From JACCZX01 sp963729165 (lineage in GTDB: Bacteria > Pseudomonadota > Gammaproteobacteria > Burkholderiales > Burkholderiaceae_F): a DNA stretch of 64,000 nucleotides. Position 1 is the first letter of the stretch; each line of letters opens with the position of its first letter. The notes beneath the pieces were generated by a model, which worked only from the letters and a program-made list of their open reading frames with translations, had not been told where the DNA came from and ran no database searches. The stretch is from assembly GCA_963729165.1 (NCBI GenBank), contig CAVSMM010000009.1, forward strand, positions 1-64,000, given 5' to 3'. Shown here one piece after another: positions 35,376 through 45,335 of the stretch. Both the position numbers and the translations under genes were made by a program.

Positions 35376-36484
35376 TCACTCGGCGCCCACCTGCAAACGG
35401 TCTGGCTGCCGTCGCTCAATCGCCCACTTCAGCAGAGCTGCTGCACGGTAGACAGCGTGCGCGAACTTGCCGTAGGGCAGCGTGAGAAACAGCGCCATCA
35501 CGGTGCCGAGGTGCACTGCCAGCAGCAGTCCCATGGCGCCGGTGTCTCGCAGCGCCAGCAGCGCAAGGCCGGTGAGGCTGACTGCAAACAACAGCACGAT
35601 GAAGGCGCGATCCATCGGTCGCTGCTCCGAATCGGCAATGCAGCGGATGACGCCGCATGTGCAGCCAGAGCAGGCCTGCCGGTCCGACCAGCAAACCCAG
35701 CCCGCCGACGGTACCAAGCAGAACGGGCAGGCTGATGAACGGATACGGCGCCGGCTGTCGAAGCGCATGGTGATAGAACGTTGCCACGCACGTGGATGCG
35801 AAGCACAGCAGGAAGCCGTAGAAGGTCAGATGGTGAAAGTACTTTCGCAGATGCGTGAACCGGTCATCGGCCTCGTTGCAACCGTCGCCGTGACCGCCGT
35901 CCAGATAAGTCAACGTCAGCGCATTGCGTGCCGCCTCCGTCGCGGGCGCAAAAGTGATCGGGCCCGGCGACTGGCCGGACCAGAACCGTGAAGCGCCGAT
36001 CGCAAGCGCCAGCACGGCCCAGCCAAAGGCCGCTCCGAACATCCAGGCCATCAGTCGAATGCGGGAAGATGGCGTAGAAGTCGCCCGCAAGCGGCTCGTG
36101 CAACAGCGTGCCCTTGCATCGCGAGCAGCAGCACCAGGAACAGCGCGAGACCGCCGGCCGTTGCGAGCGCGACGCACGAGGCCGTTACGCTGATACAGCG
36201 CGCCGAGCGCCCGCGGCCATGCGTACGCCGCGTAGGTCTCGCGCCGCAGCTGCGCCATCGCGCGCGGCACGTTAACGCCGAATTCATGCGGCGGCGCGTA
36301 CTGGCAGGAGTGCAGGCAGGCGCTGCAGTTGTGACAGAGGTTGGCCAGATAGTGCGCGTCGGCGGCGTTGAACTCGAGTCGGCGCGTCATTGCCGGAAAC
36401 ACGGCGCAATAAGCTCTCGCAGTAGCGGCACGCGTTGCAGATCTGCATCTGGCGCGCGACCTCGCTTGGCGACTGGGCCGCCAT
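35376..36484 (-). CDS. tcuB: TcuB-like 4Fe-4S membrane electron carrier, five frame breaks
   Basis: TcuB reoxidises the flavin of TcuA during tricarballylate oxidation and passes electrons to the membrane quinone pool. The pieces in order: EVARQMQICNACRYCES, then FPAMTRRLEFNAADAHYLAN with CHNCSACLHSCQYAPPHEFG (two ferredoxin-like clusters), a span VALATAGGLALFLVLLLAMQ, MAWMFGAAFGWAVLALAIG, RKYFHHLTFYGFLLCFAST, and the last span DRAFIVLLFAVSLTGLALL. Breaks near 36398, 36195, 36110, 36060 and 35660 are each one extra base. Motifs and spacing are intact otherwise, so sequence error is likelier than decay. It follows tcuA with overlap. Confidence 0.8.
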
Positions 36485-37922
36485 TGGCGAGCGCAGCCGC
36501 TTCGCGCGTCAGCGCGTCAAACGCATGGGCTGCCTCCTTCAGCGCGGCGCGCGCCGCCTCGGTGCCGGCTATGCGACCGAATGCGGTGCCGATGCTCATG
36601 CCCACACCTGCCGTGTAGCCCTGGCCGAGCACGTTGCCGGCCATCATCTCGCCCGCGACGAAGAGGTTGTCGCTCGGCATGCCGGCGAAATGTAGACACG
36701 CGCTCGCTGCGTCGGTCTTCAAGCCCGAGGTAGGTGAAGGTGATCCCGGGCCGCAGCGCGTAGCCATAGAAAGGCGGCTTGTCGATCGGCTGCGCCCAGT
36801 GAGTCTTCGGCGGCATCAGACCTTCGGTGTGGCAGTCGTCGAGCACAGTGTGGTCGAATGTTCCGACTCGGCAGGCCGCATTGAATTCGCCCAGCGTTTG
36901 CATGAAGCGCGTCTTCGTCCAGGCCGAGCGCGCGCGCCAGCTCCGGCAGGCGTGTCGGCTTGCACCCGGGAAACACCGGTGGCATAAAGCGCCCGATCGC
37001 CTTGCGATCGATGATGCAGTAGCCGATCTGACCGGGCTGCAGCGCGACCAGCCGGCCCCAGATCGCATAGCGCTTGGGCCAGAAGTCTTCGCCCTCGTCG
37101 TAGAACCGCAGCGCATCGCGATTGACCATGACGCCAAGCGACACCGCGTCGACGCGGGTCACGATGCCGCCGTCATACAGCGGCGCGCGCGCGTCGATCG
37201 CGACGCAATGCGCCTGCGTCGGATCGCCGATGATGTCTGCACCCTGCGCCATCATGTGCTTCAGCAGCACGCCCTGGTTGAACCGCGTGCCGCGAATCAG
37301 GAAATTGTCTGCGGGCCATTCGCCGCGCTCGTTCTGGCCCCAGGCCTCGCGCAGCCAATCGCGGTTCGATTCGAAGCCGCCGGCGGCGAGCACGCAGGCT
37401 CTGGCTTCGATGCGCTCGCTGCCGACGCGTGCCGCGACGAATCGGCCATCGTCGAACTCAAGCGCATCCACAGGCGCGTCGTAGCGAACCTGTACGCCGA
37501 GGCGCTCGGCGCTGCGGTAGTACGCATTGACCAGCGCTTTGCCGCCGCCCATAAAGAACGCGTTGGTGCGCGACAGATGCAGCGTGCCCGCCAGCGATGG
37601 CTGAAAGCGCACGCCGTGCCTGCGCATCCAGTGCGCGGCACGTCGACGAAGCGCGAATGACCAGGCGCGCGAGCTGTTCGTTGGTATTGCCTGCCGGTGA
37701 CCTTCAGCAGGTCCTGCCAGAACTCTTCCTCCGGATACGCATCCGCAGCACGTCCTCGGGTGCATCGTGCATGCAGCGCAGGTTGCGCGTGTGCGGCGAG
37801 TTGCCGCCGCGCCAGTCACGCGGCGACGCTTCGAGCAGCAGCACGCTGGCTCCTGCTTCTCGAGCCATCAGCGCTGCGCACAGCGCGGCGTTGCCGCCGC
37901 CGATCACCAGAACATCATGCAT
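36387..37922 (-). CDS. tcuA: TcuA-like FAD-dependent tricarballylate dehydrogenase, five frame breaks
   Basis: This flavoprotein of about 500 residues is related to fumarate reductase flavoprotein subunits. The start MHDVLVIGGGNAALCAALMA holds the FAD dinucleotide fold. Then come NSPHTRNLRCMHDAPED, YPEEEFWQDLLKVTG, WMRRHGVRFQPSLAGTLHLS and ACVLAAGGFESNRDWLR, and the end shows LFVAGEMMAGNVLGQGYTAG, the second FAD contact. Frame breaks lie near 37750 (one base missing), 37690, 37640, 36905 and 36725 (one extra each). In Salmonella TcuA makes cis-aconitate from tricarballylate; the match here is to the family and the exact acid is not proven. Confidence 0.8.
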
Positions 37923-37987
37923 CGCGACGCACTGTACGATCCGCTCGCTGAGCGTCGCTACAGCCTTTTCCCCAATAGAGGTGATCA

Positions 37988-38851
37988 ATGAAGTTACTCG
38001 CCGTCGCATTTGCCGCTTTCTTCTCGCTGCCTTTGGTTGCCGTTGCGCAGGAAGCGCCGGCGTTGGAGGGGCGTCTGAAGAAGATTCGCGATACACAGTC
38101 GATCGCGATTGCGCACCGGACAGATGCGGCGCCGTTCTCGTTTGAAGACAAGAAGCAGGTGACTGGATACAGCATCGACCTCTGCCGACGCGTGGTGGGA
38201 GCGATTGAACGCCAGCTCGGACTGAGCGAGCTGAAGATCAAGTGGGTGCCTGTCACAGTACAGAATCGCTTCGATGTCATCGCAAAGGGGCAGGCAGATA
38301 TGGAATGCGGCTCAAGCACCGTAACACTGAGCCGCATGAAGACCGTGGATTTTTCGAGCTTCATTTTCGTCGACGGCACAGGACTGCTTGTGAAAGCAAG
38401 CCAGGCGGCCGGAAGCCTTGGCGACTTCAGCGGCAAGAAAATCGGCGTGATCGGCGGAACCAGCAACGAGCGCGCCGTTAATGAGGCGCTGAAGCGGCGG
38501 GTAGTCAACGCCACTGTGGTGCCGTTGAAGTCGAGCGACGAGGGGCTTGCACAAGTGGAGAGTGGCACGATCGACGCGTTCGCGAGCGATCGCGTGCTGC
38601 TGATGGCGCTCGCCGGCAAGTCCAAGGATGCCAAGGCACTCGCGCTTCTCGGCGAAGGACTTTCGTTCGAACCGTATGCGATTGCACTACCGCGTGGCGA
38701 CTGGCAAATGCGGTTGGCAGTTAACACGGCGCTGGCGCAGATTTATCGCAGCGGCGCTATCGGGGAAATTTTCGCCCGCTGGTTTGGCGCGATCGGTCGG
38801 CCTGGAGCGCTGACGGAAGCGATGTACTTGTTCGGAGCATTGCCGGAGTAG
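37988..38851 (+). CDS. Family 3 amino-acid-binding periplasmic protein (GltI-like)
   Basis: This 287-residue protein has a Sec signal (LLAVAFAAFFSLPLVAVAQ). SBP_bac_3 blocks are IAIAHRTDAAPFSFED, YSIDLCRRVVGAIERQLG, RFDVIAKGQADMECGSSTVT and GKKIGVIGGTSNERAV. It resembles glutamate/aspartate binding proteins. AGAGGTG precedes the start. It is divergent from tcuA by 65 bases and has no permease or ATPase genes beside it, so it is another orphan receptor in this receptor-rich region. Confidence 0.8.
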   Translation: MKLLAVAFAAFFSLPLVAVAQEAPALEGRLKKIRDTQSIAIAHRTDAAPFSFEDKKQVTGYSIDLCRRVVGAIERQLGLSELKIKWVPVTVQNRFDVIAKGQADMECGSSTVTLSRMKTVDFSSFIFVDGTGLLVKASQAAGSLGDFSGKKIGVIGGTSNERAVNEALKRRVVNATVVPLKSSDEGLAQVESGTIDAFASDRVLLMALAGKSKDAKALALLGEGLSFEPYAIALPRGDWQMRLAVNTALAQIYRSGAIGEIFARWFGAIGRPGALTEAMYLFGALPE

Positions 38852-38949
38852 CAATGAGTGGGCGGTAGCCCGTTCCGCAGCTCGCTGTGCGCGGACAGAA
38901 ACGCTGCTGCGTTAAGCCTCGCAGTGGCAATGAAACGAGTCTTCGCGGC

Positions 38950-40074
38950 ATGACAACAATGTGGCGGTGGCTGCTGACTGCGGGGTGTTGCGCGGCACTC
39001 AGTGGCTGCGCGACATCGGACGGCGACGCAGGCCCGCCCGGATTGAACGCGGCAGATGCGCGAACGTTAATTGTCCGCTTGCTGCCGCCGAATCTGCCGG
39101 ATCGCAGTGGCTGGGCGGCCGACATCTACGCGGCGTTTGCCACGCAGGACATCGTGGCGACCAAAGAGAACATCTGTGCAGTGCTTGCGGTCACCGAGCA
39201 GGAGTCGACCTTTCGTGCCGATCCGCCGGTACCCGGGCTTTCGTCAATCGCATGGCAGGAGATCGACCGACAGGCCGATCGCGCCGGAGTACCGAGGTTT
39301 GCGGTCCACGCCGCGCTGCGCTTGACGTCATCCAACGGCAAGAGCTACAGCGAGCGCATCGACGCGGCAACGACCGAGAAGCAACTGAGCGAAATCTTCG
39401 AAGACTTCATCAGCATGGTGCCGCTGGGCAAGACATTTCTCGCCAGCCGCAATCCGGTGCGTACCGGCGGACCGATGCAGGTCAGCATTGCATTCGCCGA
39501 AGGTCAGGCGGCAGCCAGTCGATATCCGTATCCGGTCGAACACTCGATTCGACATGAAGTCTTCACGCGCCGTGGCGGCATGTACTTCGGCATTGCCCAT
39601 TTGCTCGGCTATGAAGCGCCGTATCCGCAACCGTTGTATCGCTTCGCTGACTTCAACGCCGGCCGTTACGCGAGTCGCAACGCGGCGTTTCAAAATGCGC
39701 TGAGTATTGCTTCGGGAGTTCGGCTGGTTCTGGATGGCGACTTGTTGCCGCCCGGCGCCACGCCGGAGACACCGACCGGTAGCACCGAGCTGGCTGCTCT
39801 TGCACTTGCAAAGCGGCTCGATATGACCGCGGCTGCAATACGGCGCGACCTCGAGCGCGGCACCGAGGGCGCGTTCGAGCGCACCCGACTTTACGAGCGC
39901 GTGTTTGCGCGCGCGGACCAGGCAAACGGCCGGCCGGTACCGCGCGCTGTTTTGCCGGCGATCGACTTGAAAAGTCCGAAGATCAAACGCAAGTTAACTA
40001 CCGAGTGGTTCGCGCGCCGCGTCGACGAGCGTTATCAGCGTTGCGTAACCCGGGTGATCCAACTAAGCGGTTGA
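38950..40074 (+). CDS. DUF1615 lipoprotein
   Basis: This encodes 374 residues from ATG 38950. A lipoprotein signal with lipobox LSGC (LLTAGCCAALSGCATS) predicts an outer-membrane-anchored periplasmic protein. The DUF1615 body includes CAVLAVTEQESTFRADP and RYPYPVEHSIRHEVFTRRGG. The Glu in TEQES and the helical layout recall lysozyme-like folds, but no enzyme activity is established. The TerB-family gene starts 20 bases later and may be cotranscribed. Confidence 0.85.
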   Translation: MTTMWRWLLTAGCCAALSGCATSDGDAGPPGLNAADARTLIVRLLPPNLPDRSGWAADIYAAFATQDIVATKENICAVLAVTEQESTFRADPPVPGLSSIAWQEIDRQADRAGVPRFAVHAALRLTSSNGKSYSERIDAATTEKQLSEIFEDFISMVPLGKTFLASRNPVRTGGPMQVSIAFAEGQAAASRYPYPVEHSIRHEVFTRRGGMYFGIAHLLGYEAPYPQPLYRFADFNAGRYASRNAAFQNALSIASGVRLVLDGDLLPPGATPETPTGSTELAALALAKRLDMTAAAIRRDLERGTEGAFERTRLYERVFARADQANGRPVPRAVLPAIDLKSPKIKRKLTTEWFARRVDERYQRCVTRVIQLSG

Positions 40075-40094
40075 CCATAGAAGGGCTGTCTGTC

Positions 40095-40556
40095 GTGCTG
40101 AAATCCGTTCTTGATTTCTTCGATCGCAACATTGCGCGCGACGCGTCGTCCGCCGGAATTCACAGCGTCGAGCTCGCGACTGCCGCGCTTTTGGTCGAAG
40201 TGGTGCGCAGCGATGCTGGGATCGCGCCGGAGGAACAACAGGCGGTCATGCGTGCTGTGCGCGAGAGGTTCAACCTATCCGAGGAAGAAGCGCAAACGAT
40301 ATTCAGGCTGGCTGAAGAAGAAGTACGCACCGCCAATGACTACTACCAGTTCACTTCACTGATCAACCGGCATTTCGACCAGCAGCAGAAACAACACGTG
40401 ATCGAACTGATGTGGCGCATGGCCTATGCAGACACCGAGTTGGCAGCGCACGAAAACCATGTGCTGCGCCGAGTTGCCGAGTTACTGCATGTCACGCATG
40501 GCGATTACATCGCGGCGAAGATGCGTGCGCGCGATGCGGCTGAGCGCGGCGGATAA
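40095..40556 (+). CDS. TerB-like (tellurite-resistance fold) protein
   Basis: This encodes 153 residues from GTG 40095. The all-helical TerB/DjlA-N fold is marked by ELATAALLVEVVRSDAGIAP and MWRMAYADTELAAHENHVLR, each with the acidic pair that may bind metal. Such proteins are thought to sense or sequester metal ions near the membrane. There is no other ter gene here. The last codons lie inside the hairpin at 40541-40571. Confidence 0.75.
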   Translation: MLKSVLDFFDRNIARDASSAGIHSVELATAALLVEVVRSDAGIAPEEQQAVMRAVRERFNLSEEEAQTIFRLAEEEVRTANDYYQFTSLINRHFDQQQKQHVIELMWRMAYADTELAAHENHVLRRVAELLHVTHGDYIAAKMRARDAAERGG

Positions 40557-40571
40557 ACATCGCCGCGCTCA
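40541..40571. terminator. Strong hairpin between convergent genes
   Basis: TGAGCGCGGCG at 40541-40551 pairs perfectly with CGCCGCGCTCA at 40561-40571 across a 9-base loop. It overlaps the terB-like stop codon and lies before the OmpA gene end, so it may serve both directions. There is no T tract on either side. Confidence 0.6.
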
Positions 40572-40583
40572 GGTCAGATACAA

Positions 40584-41249
40584 CTAGGCGTCGCGGTCGC
40601 CGAGGAATATTTCTACTCTGCGATTGCGAGCACGGCCAGCTTCGGTGTCATTGCTGGCGACGGGCTCACGTGCACCGCGGCCATCGATGCTGAAACGATT
40701 CGACGCTACGCCACGCGAAACCAAATAATCACGCGTCGCGTCCGCCCGCTGCAAAGACAGCGGTTCATTCACTGCAGGCGAGCCTGTTGAATCGGTATGG
40801 CCGATGATCGAGACGGTGGTGCTTGGATTTTGCTGTAGTGACTGCGCAAAATTGTCGAGCGATGTGCGGAAATTGGGCCTGATAACAGCCTGTCCCGAGT
40901 CAAAAGCGATATCGCCGGGAATGACGATCTGCAACCGGTTGTCTGCAGTCCGCGTCACTTCCACACCTGTGCCTTGGGTCGCTTGCTGAATCTGTTTCTG
41001 CTGACTCTCCATGCGCTTGTTCCAGACGTAGCCACCTAGCGCACCGACCGCGGCACCGATCGCTGCGCCAGCGGCCGCGCCGCGGCCTCGATTGCTGTCG
41101 TTACCAATCGCGCCGATGGCAGCGCCTGCTGCGGCGCCAACGCCGGCGCCTGTTGCCGTGCGACGCTGCCCCTCGTCCATCGTTTCGCAGCCGCCCAAGG
41201 TAGACATTGCCAGCACTGCCGAAGCGGTCACTGCAATTATTTTTCGCAT
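40584..41249 (-). CDS. OmpA-family lipoprotein with glycine-zipper segment (YiaD-like)
   Basis: This 221-residue protein has a lipoprotein signal ending LGGC at the N-terminus. Two glycine-zipper stretches (GAGVGAAAGAAIGAIG and GAAAGAAIGAAVGALGG) should insert in or pack against a membrane. The C-terminal OmpA domain (about residues 110-218) shows IAFDSGQAVIRPNF, IIGHTDSTGS and the peptidoglycan-binding GRGAREPVASNDTEAGRARN-type end with NRRVEI. It should tether the outer membrane to peptidoglycan. It is single-gene, in tandem with the MetE-like gene. Confidence 0.9.
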   Translation of the reverse strand: MRKIIAVTASAVLAMSTLGGCETMDEGQRRTATGAGVGAAAGAAIGAIGNDSNRGRGAAAGAAIGAAVGALGGYVWNKRMESQQKQIQQATQGTGVEVTRTADNRLQIVIPGDIAFDSGQAVIRPNFRTSLDNFAQSLQQNPSTTVSIIGHTDSTGSPAVNEPLSLQRADATRDYLVSRGVASNRFSIDGRGAREPVASNDTEAGRARNRRVEIFLGDRDA

Positions 41250-41320
41250 AAGTAACTCTCCTGATCGTTTTCAGTCCAAGCCAAAAAGGCAAACGCAATG
41301 CCCGGAGCGCTACCGCTCGT

Positions 41321-42341
41321 CTATCGGTACCGCGTGCGCGCAAGCGCCGCTCCTTGCACCAACGCGTTAAGTTTGCGCAACGCGATGTCGCGGTTCATCG
41401 GCGCCATCCCGCAGTTCGTGCATGGCAACAATTTGTGCTGCGGCACAAAGGCGAGCGCCTTGTCGATGACTTCCGCAACCTGTTCGGGAGTCTCGACTTC
41501 ATCCGAGGCAACATCGATAACGCCGACCATCACATCCTTGTTGACCAGAAGCTGCATTAATTCCATCGGAACGTGCGAGTTGGCGCATTCCAGTGAAACC
41601 TGCTTGATCGAGCTGCGCGCCAGAGCGGGAAAGATCTGCTCATACTGTCGCCACTCTTCACCCAGGCTCTTTTTCCAGTCGATATTGGCCTGGATGCCGT
41701 AGCCGTAGCAGATATGAACGGCAGTCGTGCAGGTCAACCCCGCGCGCCGCACGTTCGAGTGCTTCGATGCCCCAGTCATTCACTTCCTTTGGGTAAACGT
41801 TAAACGCGGGCTCGTCGAACTGCACAACGTCGACACCGTCGGCCTGCAACGCGCGCGCTTCTTCGTTGAGCAGATCGGCGAACGCCATCGCCATCGTGCG
41901 CCTGTCGCCGTAATAGCGATCGGCAACGGTGTCGACGATCGTAAGCGGGCCCGGAAGCGTGATCTTTAGTTTCTTCTTCGTATGCGCGCGCGCAAGCGTC
42001 GCTTCGGATCGGTGCACGCGCGACCGCAGCGTCAGAGGGCCGGTCACTTGCGGCACCATCGCTTCGTAACGGTTATCGCGTATTCCCATTTTCACTTTAT
42101 GTTCAAAGTCGATACCAGCCACTGCCTCGAGGAAGCCATGCACGAAGTGCTGTCGTGACTGCTCACCGTCGGTGACAATGTCGAGTCCCGCGTCCTCCTG
42201 CTCCTTCAGCACCAGCACCGTCGCGTCGCGCTTGGCGGCGGCGAGTTCCGCGCCTTGCGCTTTCCACTGCGGCCAGAGTTTCTGTGTCTCGGCAAGCCAG
42301 AACGGCTTTGGCAAACTACCTGCGATTGTGGTTTCGAACAT
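41321..42341 (-). CDS. MetE-like cobalamin-independent methionine synthase C-domain protein, one frame break
   Basis: This protein of about 340 residues corresponds to the catalytic barrel of MetE without its N-terminal domain. Seen are GSLPKPFWLAET, DIVTDGEQSRQHFV, VVQFDEPAFNVYP, HICYGYG and LLPCTNCGMAPMNRD, the last two supplying the zinc His/Cys ligands. An extra base near 41740 separates the two frames. Stand-alone proteins of this type (core MetE) may use a corrinoid protein as methyl donor or act in other thiol methylations. A B12 riboswitch was not seen upstream. Confidence 0.8.
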
Positions 42342-42418
42342 GTCCCCTCCGATGCAGTCCTGCCGTCATATATAGTCAGACAGCACTGTTGACACAATAA
42401 CCTTGACGCCGAGCCTCG

Positions 42419-43102
42419 ATGAACGCACCGGTATCGGAAAAGATTCGTGCTCGGCTGCAAGCTGCCGGCCAGCGATTCCACGCCAACGACAATATTGCCG
42501 AGCATATTGAGCCTGGCGAGCTGCCGCTATTGCAGGATGAAGTCGAACAGAAGGTGCTCGCCGTGCTGCAAAGTCTGGTGATCGACACCGAGAGCGATCA
42601 CAACACCCGCGGGACCGCGCGCCGTATTGCCCGCATGTATCTCGGTGAAGTATTCAGCGGCCGTTATGCGCCCAAGCCGCACATGACGGAGTTTCCCAAC
42701 GTCGAGCAGCTGAACGAGCTGATGATCATCGGACCGATCACGGTACGCAGCGCGTGCTCGCATCATCTGTGTCCGATCCTCGGCAAGCTCTGGATCGGAG
42801 TGTTGCCCAACGAAGATTCGAACCTGATCGGCTTGTCGAAATATTCGCGGCTTGCGGACTGGCTGATGAGCCGGCCGCAAATCCAGGAAGAAGCGGTGAT
42901 GCATCTGGCCGATTTGTTGCAGACCTCGATGAATCCGGACGGGCTGGCGCTCGTGATGGAGGCCGATCACTTCTGCATGCAGTGGCGCGGCGTCAAGGAT
43001 GCCGACTCGAAGATGATCAACAGCGTGATGCGCGGCTCGTTTTTGAAAAATCCGAATTTGCGCGCCGAGTTTTTGTCGCTGCTTAGAGATCGCGGCGGTT
43101 GA
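42419..43102 (+). CDS. folE: GTP cyclohydrolase I
   Basis: This 227-residue enzyme converts GTP to 7,8-dihydroneopterin triphosphate, the first step of folate synthesis. It shows RTARRIARMYL-type helix (TARRIARMYLGEVFSG), the zinc site SACSHHLCPILG, and GLSKYSRLADWLMSRPQIQE with ADHFCMQWRG holding the third Cys. The length is normal for the proteobacterial enzyme. It is transcribed away from the MetE-like gene (77 bases between starts) and ends at an inverted repeat shared with the nuclease gene. Confidence 0.95.
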   Translation: MNAPVSEKIRARLQAAGQRFHANDNIAEHIEPGELPLLQDEVEQKVLAVLQSLVIDTESDHNTRGTARRIARMYLGEVFSGRYAPKPHMTEFPNVEQLNELMIIGPITVRSACSHHLCPILGKLWIGVLPNEDSNLIGLSKYSRLADWLMSRPQIQEEAVMHLADLLQTSMNPDGLALVMEADHFCMQWRGVKDADSKMINSVMRGSFLKNPNLRAEFLSLLRDRGG

Positions 43103-43148
43103 TCGGGACGATTCGCGCAGTAGTTTTTGCGAAATCCTAGCCGCCGCG
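43091..43148. terminator. Nested inverted repeats between folE and nuclease gene
   Basis: CGCGGCGG at 43091-43098 pairs with CCGCCGCG at 43141-43148. An inner TTCGC/GCGAA stem lies at 43112-43133, with a TTTTT run in its loop. It is placed at the junction of two convergent genes. Confidence 0.45.
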
Positions 43149-43629
43149 CGCTACGCGACGGTGGTCCCAGGGCGGGACGGGATCGCTGAACGACCATAAG
43201 CCGGAGTGAGTCAGGCGCGCGTCGCTTTCAGCGCGTGCATATCGCTCGCGGTCGACCGCGCGCTGCTCGTGGGCGTACTTGACGTAGTGCCACGCATAGC
43301 CGCGCCGAATTTGTTCGAGCCCCAGGTCGACGCCGTCGACGATCACGCGACATACCGCGCGACCATAGCGATCGACCTTCGGACAATCGGCGCTTGCCGC
43401 TCGTCCGTGCGCGAGTGCGGCGAGCGACTGTCGCGCACGCTGGCCATAAGGCTGCGTACGCTCGGGCGCATCGATGCCGTCGAGTCGAATCCTGTATTGC
43501 GTCTTGTTGGCATCCAGCAGCGTCAGCGTGTCGCCGTCGGAAATGCCGACCACGGTGCCGTGCCGCTCGGCCGAGAGCGCTGCCAACGGCGACGCAAGCG
43601 CCATCAACATCGCGAAAAGCGACTCGCAT
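43137..43629 (-). CDS. Secreted thermonuclease-like (SNase) protein, probable frame break in signal peptide
   Basis: This is an OB-fold nuclease of about 160 residues. The active-site strands read GISDGDTLTLLD, RIRLDGIDAPERTQ and DRYGRAVCRVIVDG, giving the Asp/Arg/Glu set of staphylococcal nuclease. The frame opens at an internal Met (43610), but ATG 43629 in the adjacent frame followed by one removed base near 43612 would give a signal peptide MRVAFAMLMALASPLAAL, so I take 43629 as the start. It should act on nucleic acids in the periplasm or outside. Converges with folE. Confidence 0.8.
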
Positions 43630-43766
43630 CATTGTCATCCCAGGTCCGCGTATCCATCGATCCTAGGAAGCGGCGCATTTGAGAAACGATCGGAAAGAGG
43701 CAATGTGCGGCGGCATTTCAACGCTCACCGGCAAGCGGCTAACATCGTTCGGGTGGAGGAGATACG

Positions 43767-44270
43767 ATGAAGCGGTCGACGGCTGTAACCCTGTCAATGC
43801 TGCTGGCGCTCAGCGGGTGTGAAACTTTCAAAGACGGACCGACTGCAGTGGCGCAGTTGGATGTACCTCACGGCAGTAGGGTGTGGGGCAGCGTACGTTT
43901 CGTTGAGATCGGCGGCAAAGTGACGGTGCGTGCGGATGTACGCGGCTTAAGGCCCGGCGCGCAGTTCGGGTTTCATGTTCATGAAAGAGGTGACTGCAAC
44001 GCGCCGGGCGAACATTTCAACCCCACAGGTAAGCCACATGGGAACTACCGCGTGGCCGAAAGACACGCCGGCGATCTGATCAACCTGCAGTCCGATGCCG
44101 AGGGCAACGCGGTGTACGCGTTCGAGACCAATCTGCTGACCGTGACCGCTGGGCCGACATCAGTGGTCGGCCGCACGATTGTCGTTCATGCGGACCCTGA
44201 TGATTACCGCACACAACCGGCAGGAAACTCAGGCGGCGCGATCGCGTGCGGAGTGATCCGGGCCGTATAG
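43767..44270 (+). CDS. sodC: Cu/Zn superoxide dismutase, lipoprotein form
   Basis: This 167-residue periplasmic enzyme converts superoxide to peroxide and oxygen. The N-terminus ends in a lipobox (LLALSGC), so it is likely membrane-tethered. Copper and zinc histidines are in FGFHVHERGDC, EHFNPTGKPHG, ERHAGDLINL and TIVVHADPDDY. The conserved Cys pair is in GDC and IACGVI. The catalytic Arg seen after GGAIAC in many SODs is replaced by a shorter GVIRAV end. GGAGGAGA precedes the start. Confidence 0.9.
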   Translation: MKRSTAVTLSMLLALSGCETFKDGPTAVAQLDVPHGSRVWGSVRFVEIGGKVTVRADVRGLRPGAQFGFHVHERGDCNAPGEHFNPTGKPHGNYRVAERHAGDLINLQSDAEGNAVYAFETNLLTVTAGPTSVVGRTIVVHADPDDYRTQPAGNSGGAIACGVIRAV

Positions 44271-44298
44271 CGAAGCAGCCTCGTAGACAGATTACCGA

Positions 44299-45266
44299 TT
44301 ACCGATCGCGCTTCAATAGTTCCGCATAGCGATCGACATCGACATTGCCGCCACTGATGATGATGCCGACTCGCTGTCCCCGCACATCGAGCATGCCTTC
44401 GAGAACGGCGGCCGCTGCCAGGCAGCCCGTCGGCTCGACCACCATCTTCATGCGCTCGGCAAAAAACCGCATCGTCGAAACAAGCTGCTGATCGGTCACT
44501 GTCAAAACGTCGTCGACCAGCGCCTTGATAACCGGAAACGTCAATCGCCCGGGTGCCTGCGTCTGCGCGCCGTCGGCAATCGTCTTAGGAACGTCAATGT
44601 GGACGATCTCGCCGCGGCGAAACGATTGCTGAACATCGTTACCTGCTGCCGGTTCGACGCCGATCACGCGGCTTTGTGGAAGCAAGTGTTTGGCGGCAAC
44701 GGCGCAGCCCGAGATCAAGCCGCCGCCGCCAACGCAAACGAGCAGCACATCGAGCGTGCCGACCTCTTCGATCAACTCGAGTGCTGCGGTACCTTGGCCG
44801 GCCATCACGTGCGGATGATCAAACGGTGGAATCAGCGTCATACCGTGCTCTTTCGCCAATGCACGGCCGATCTGCTCACGATCCTCGGTATAGCGGTCGA
44901 ACAGCTGTACCTCGGCACCGTAACCGCGCGTCGCGTCGACCTTCATCTGCGGCGCATCGGTCGGCATCACGATGGTGGCGGGCATTCCGATCAAGCGCGC
45001 TGACAGCGCGATCGCTTGCGCATGATTGCCCGATGAAAAGGCGACCACACCCCCAGCGCGCTGCTCAGGCGTGAACTGCGCCAGCGCGTTATAGGCGCCG
45101 CGAAACTTGAACGCGCCCATCCGCTGCAGGTTTTCGCACTTGAAAAACAGCTGCGCGCCGGTGCGTCGTTGGCGGTGTGCGAAGTCGCCACCGGCGTTCG
45201 GTGCGCCACGCCCGCCAGGCGCGCCGCAGCCGCTTTGACGTCTGCGTAGCTGATTGCGAGGTTCAT
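44299..45266 (-). CDS. Threonine dehydratase/serine racemase-like PLP enzyme, one frame break
   Basis: This enzyme of about 322 residues is of fold type II. The start is MNLAISYADVKAAAARLAGV at 45266. A base is missing near 45166, after which the frame continues RTGAQLFFKCENLQRMGAFK with the PLP lysine in FKFRGAYNAL. Other marks are FSSGNHAQAIA, VCVGGGGLISG (phosphate loop) and MVVEPTGCLAAAA. The regulatory ACT domain of biosynthetic IlvA is absent, which fits catabolic threonine/serine dehydratase, 3-hydroxyaspartate ammonia-lyase or serine racemase. It diverges from cysK. Confidence 0.8.
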
Positions 45267-45335
45267 ACTGCGAGCTTAACTTCTGCGGCATGCCCGTTGC
45301 TGCACCGCTGCTGCTTCTTAGGACAACTTTCATTC

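Noticed and set aside
36827..37660. Plus-strand 277-residue frame
   Set aside because: It is antisense to tcuA; the minus-strand pieces give FAD-binding motifs while this frame has none.
42342..42418. Cobalamin riboswitch upstream of the MetE-like gene
   Set aside because: The gap is too short and no B12-box-like sequence is visible.
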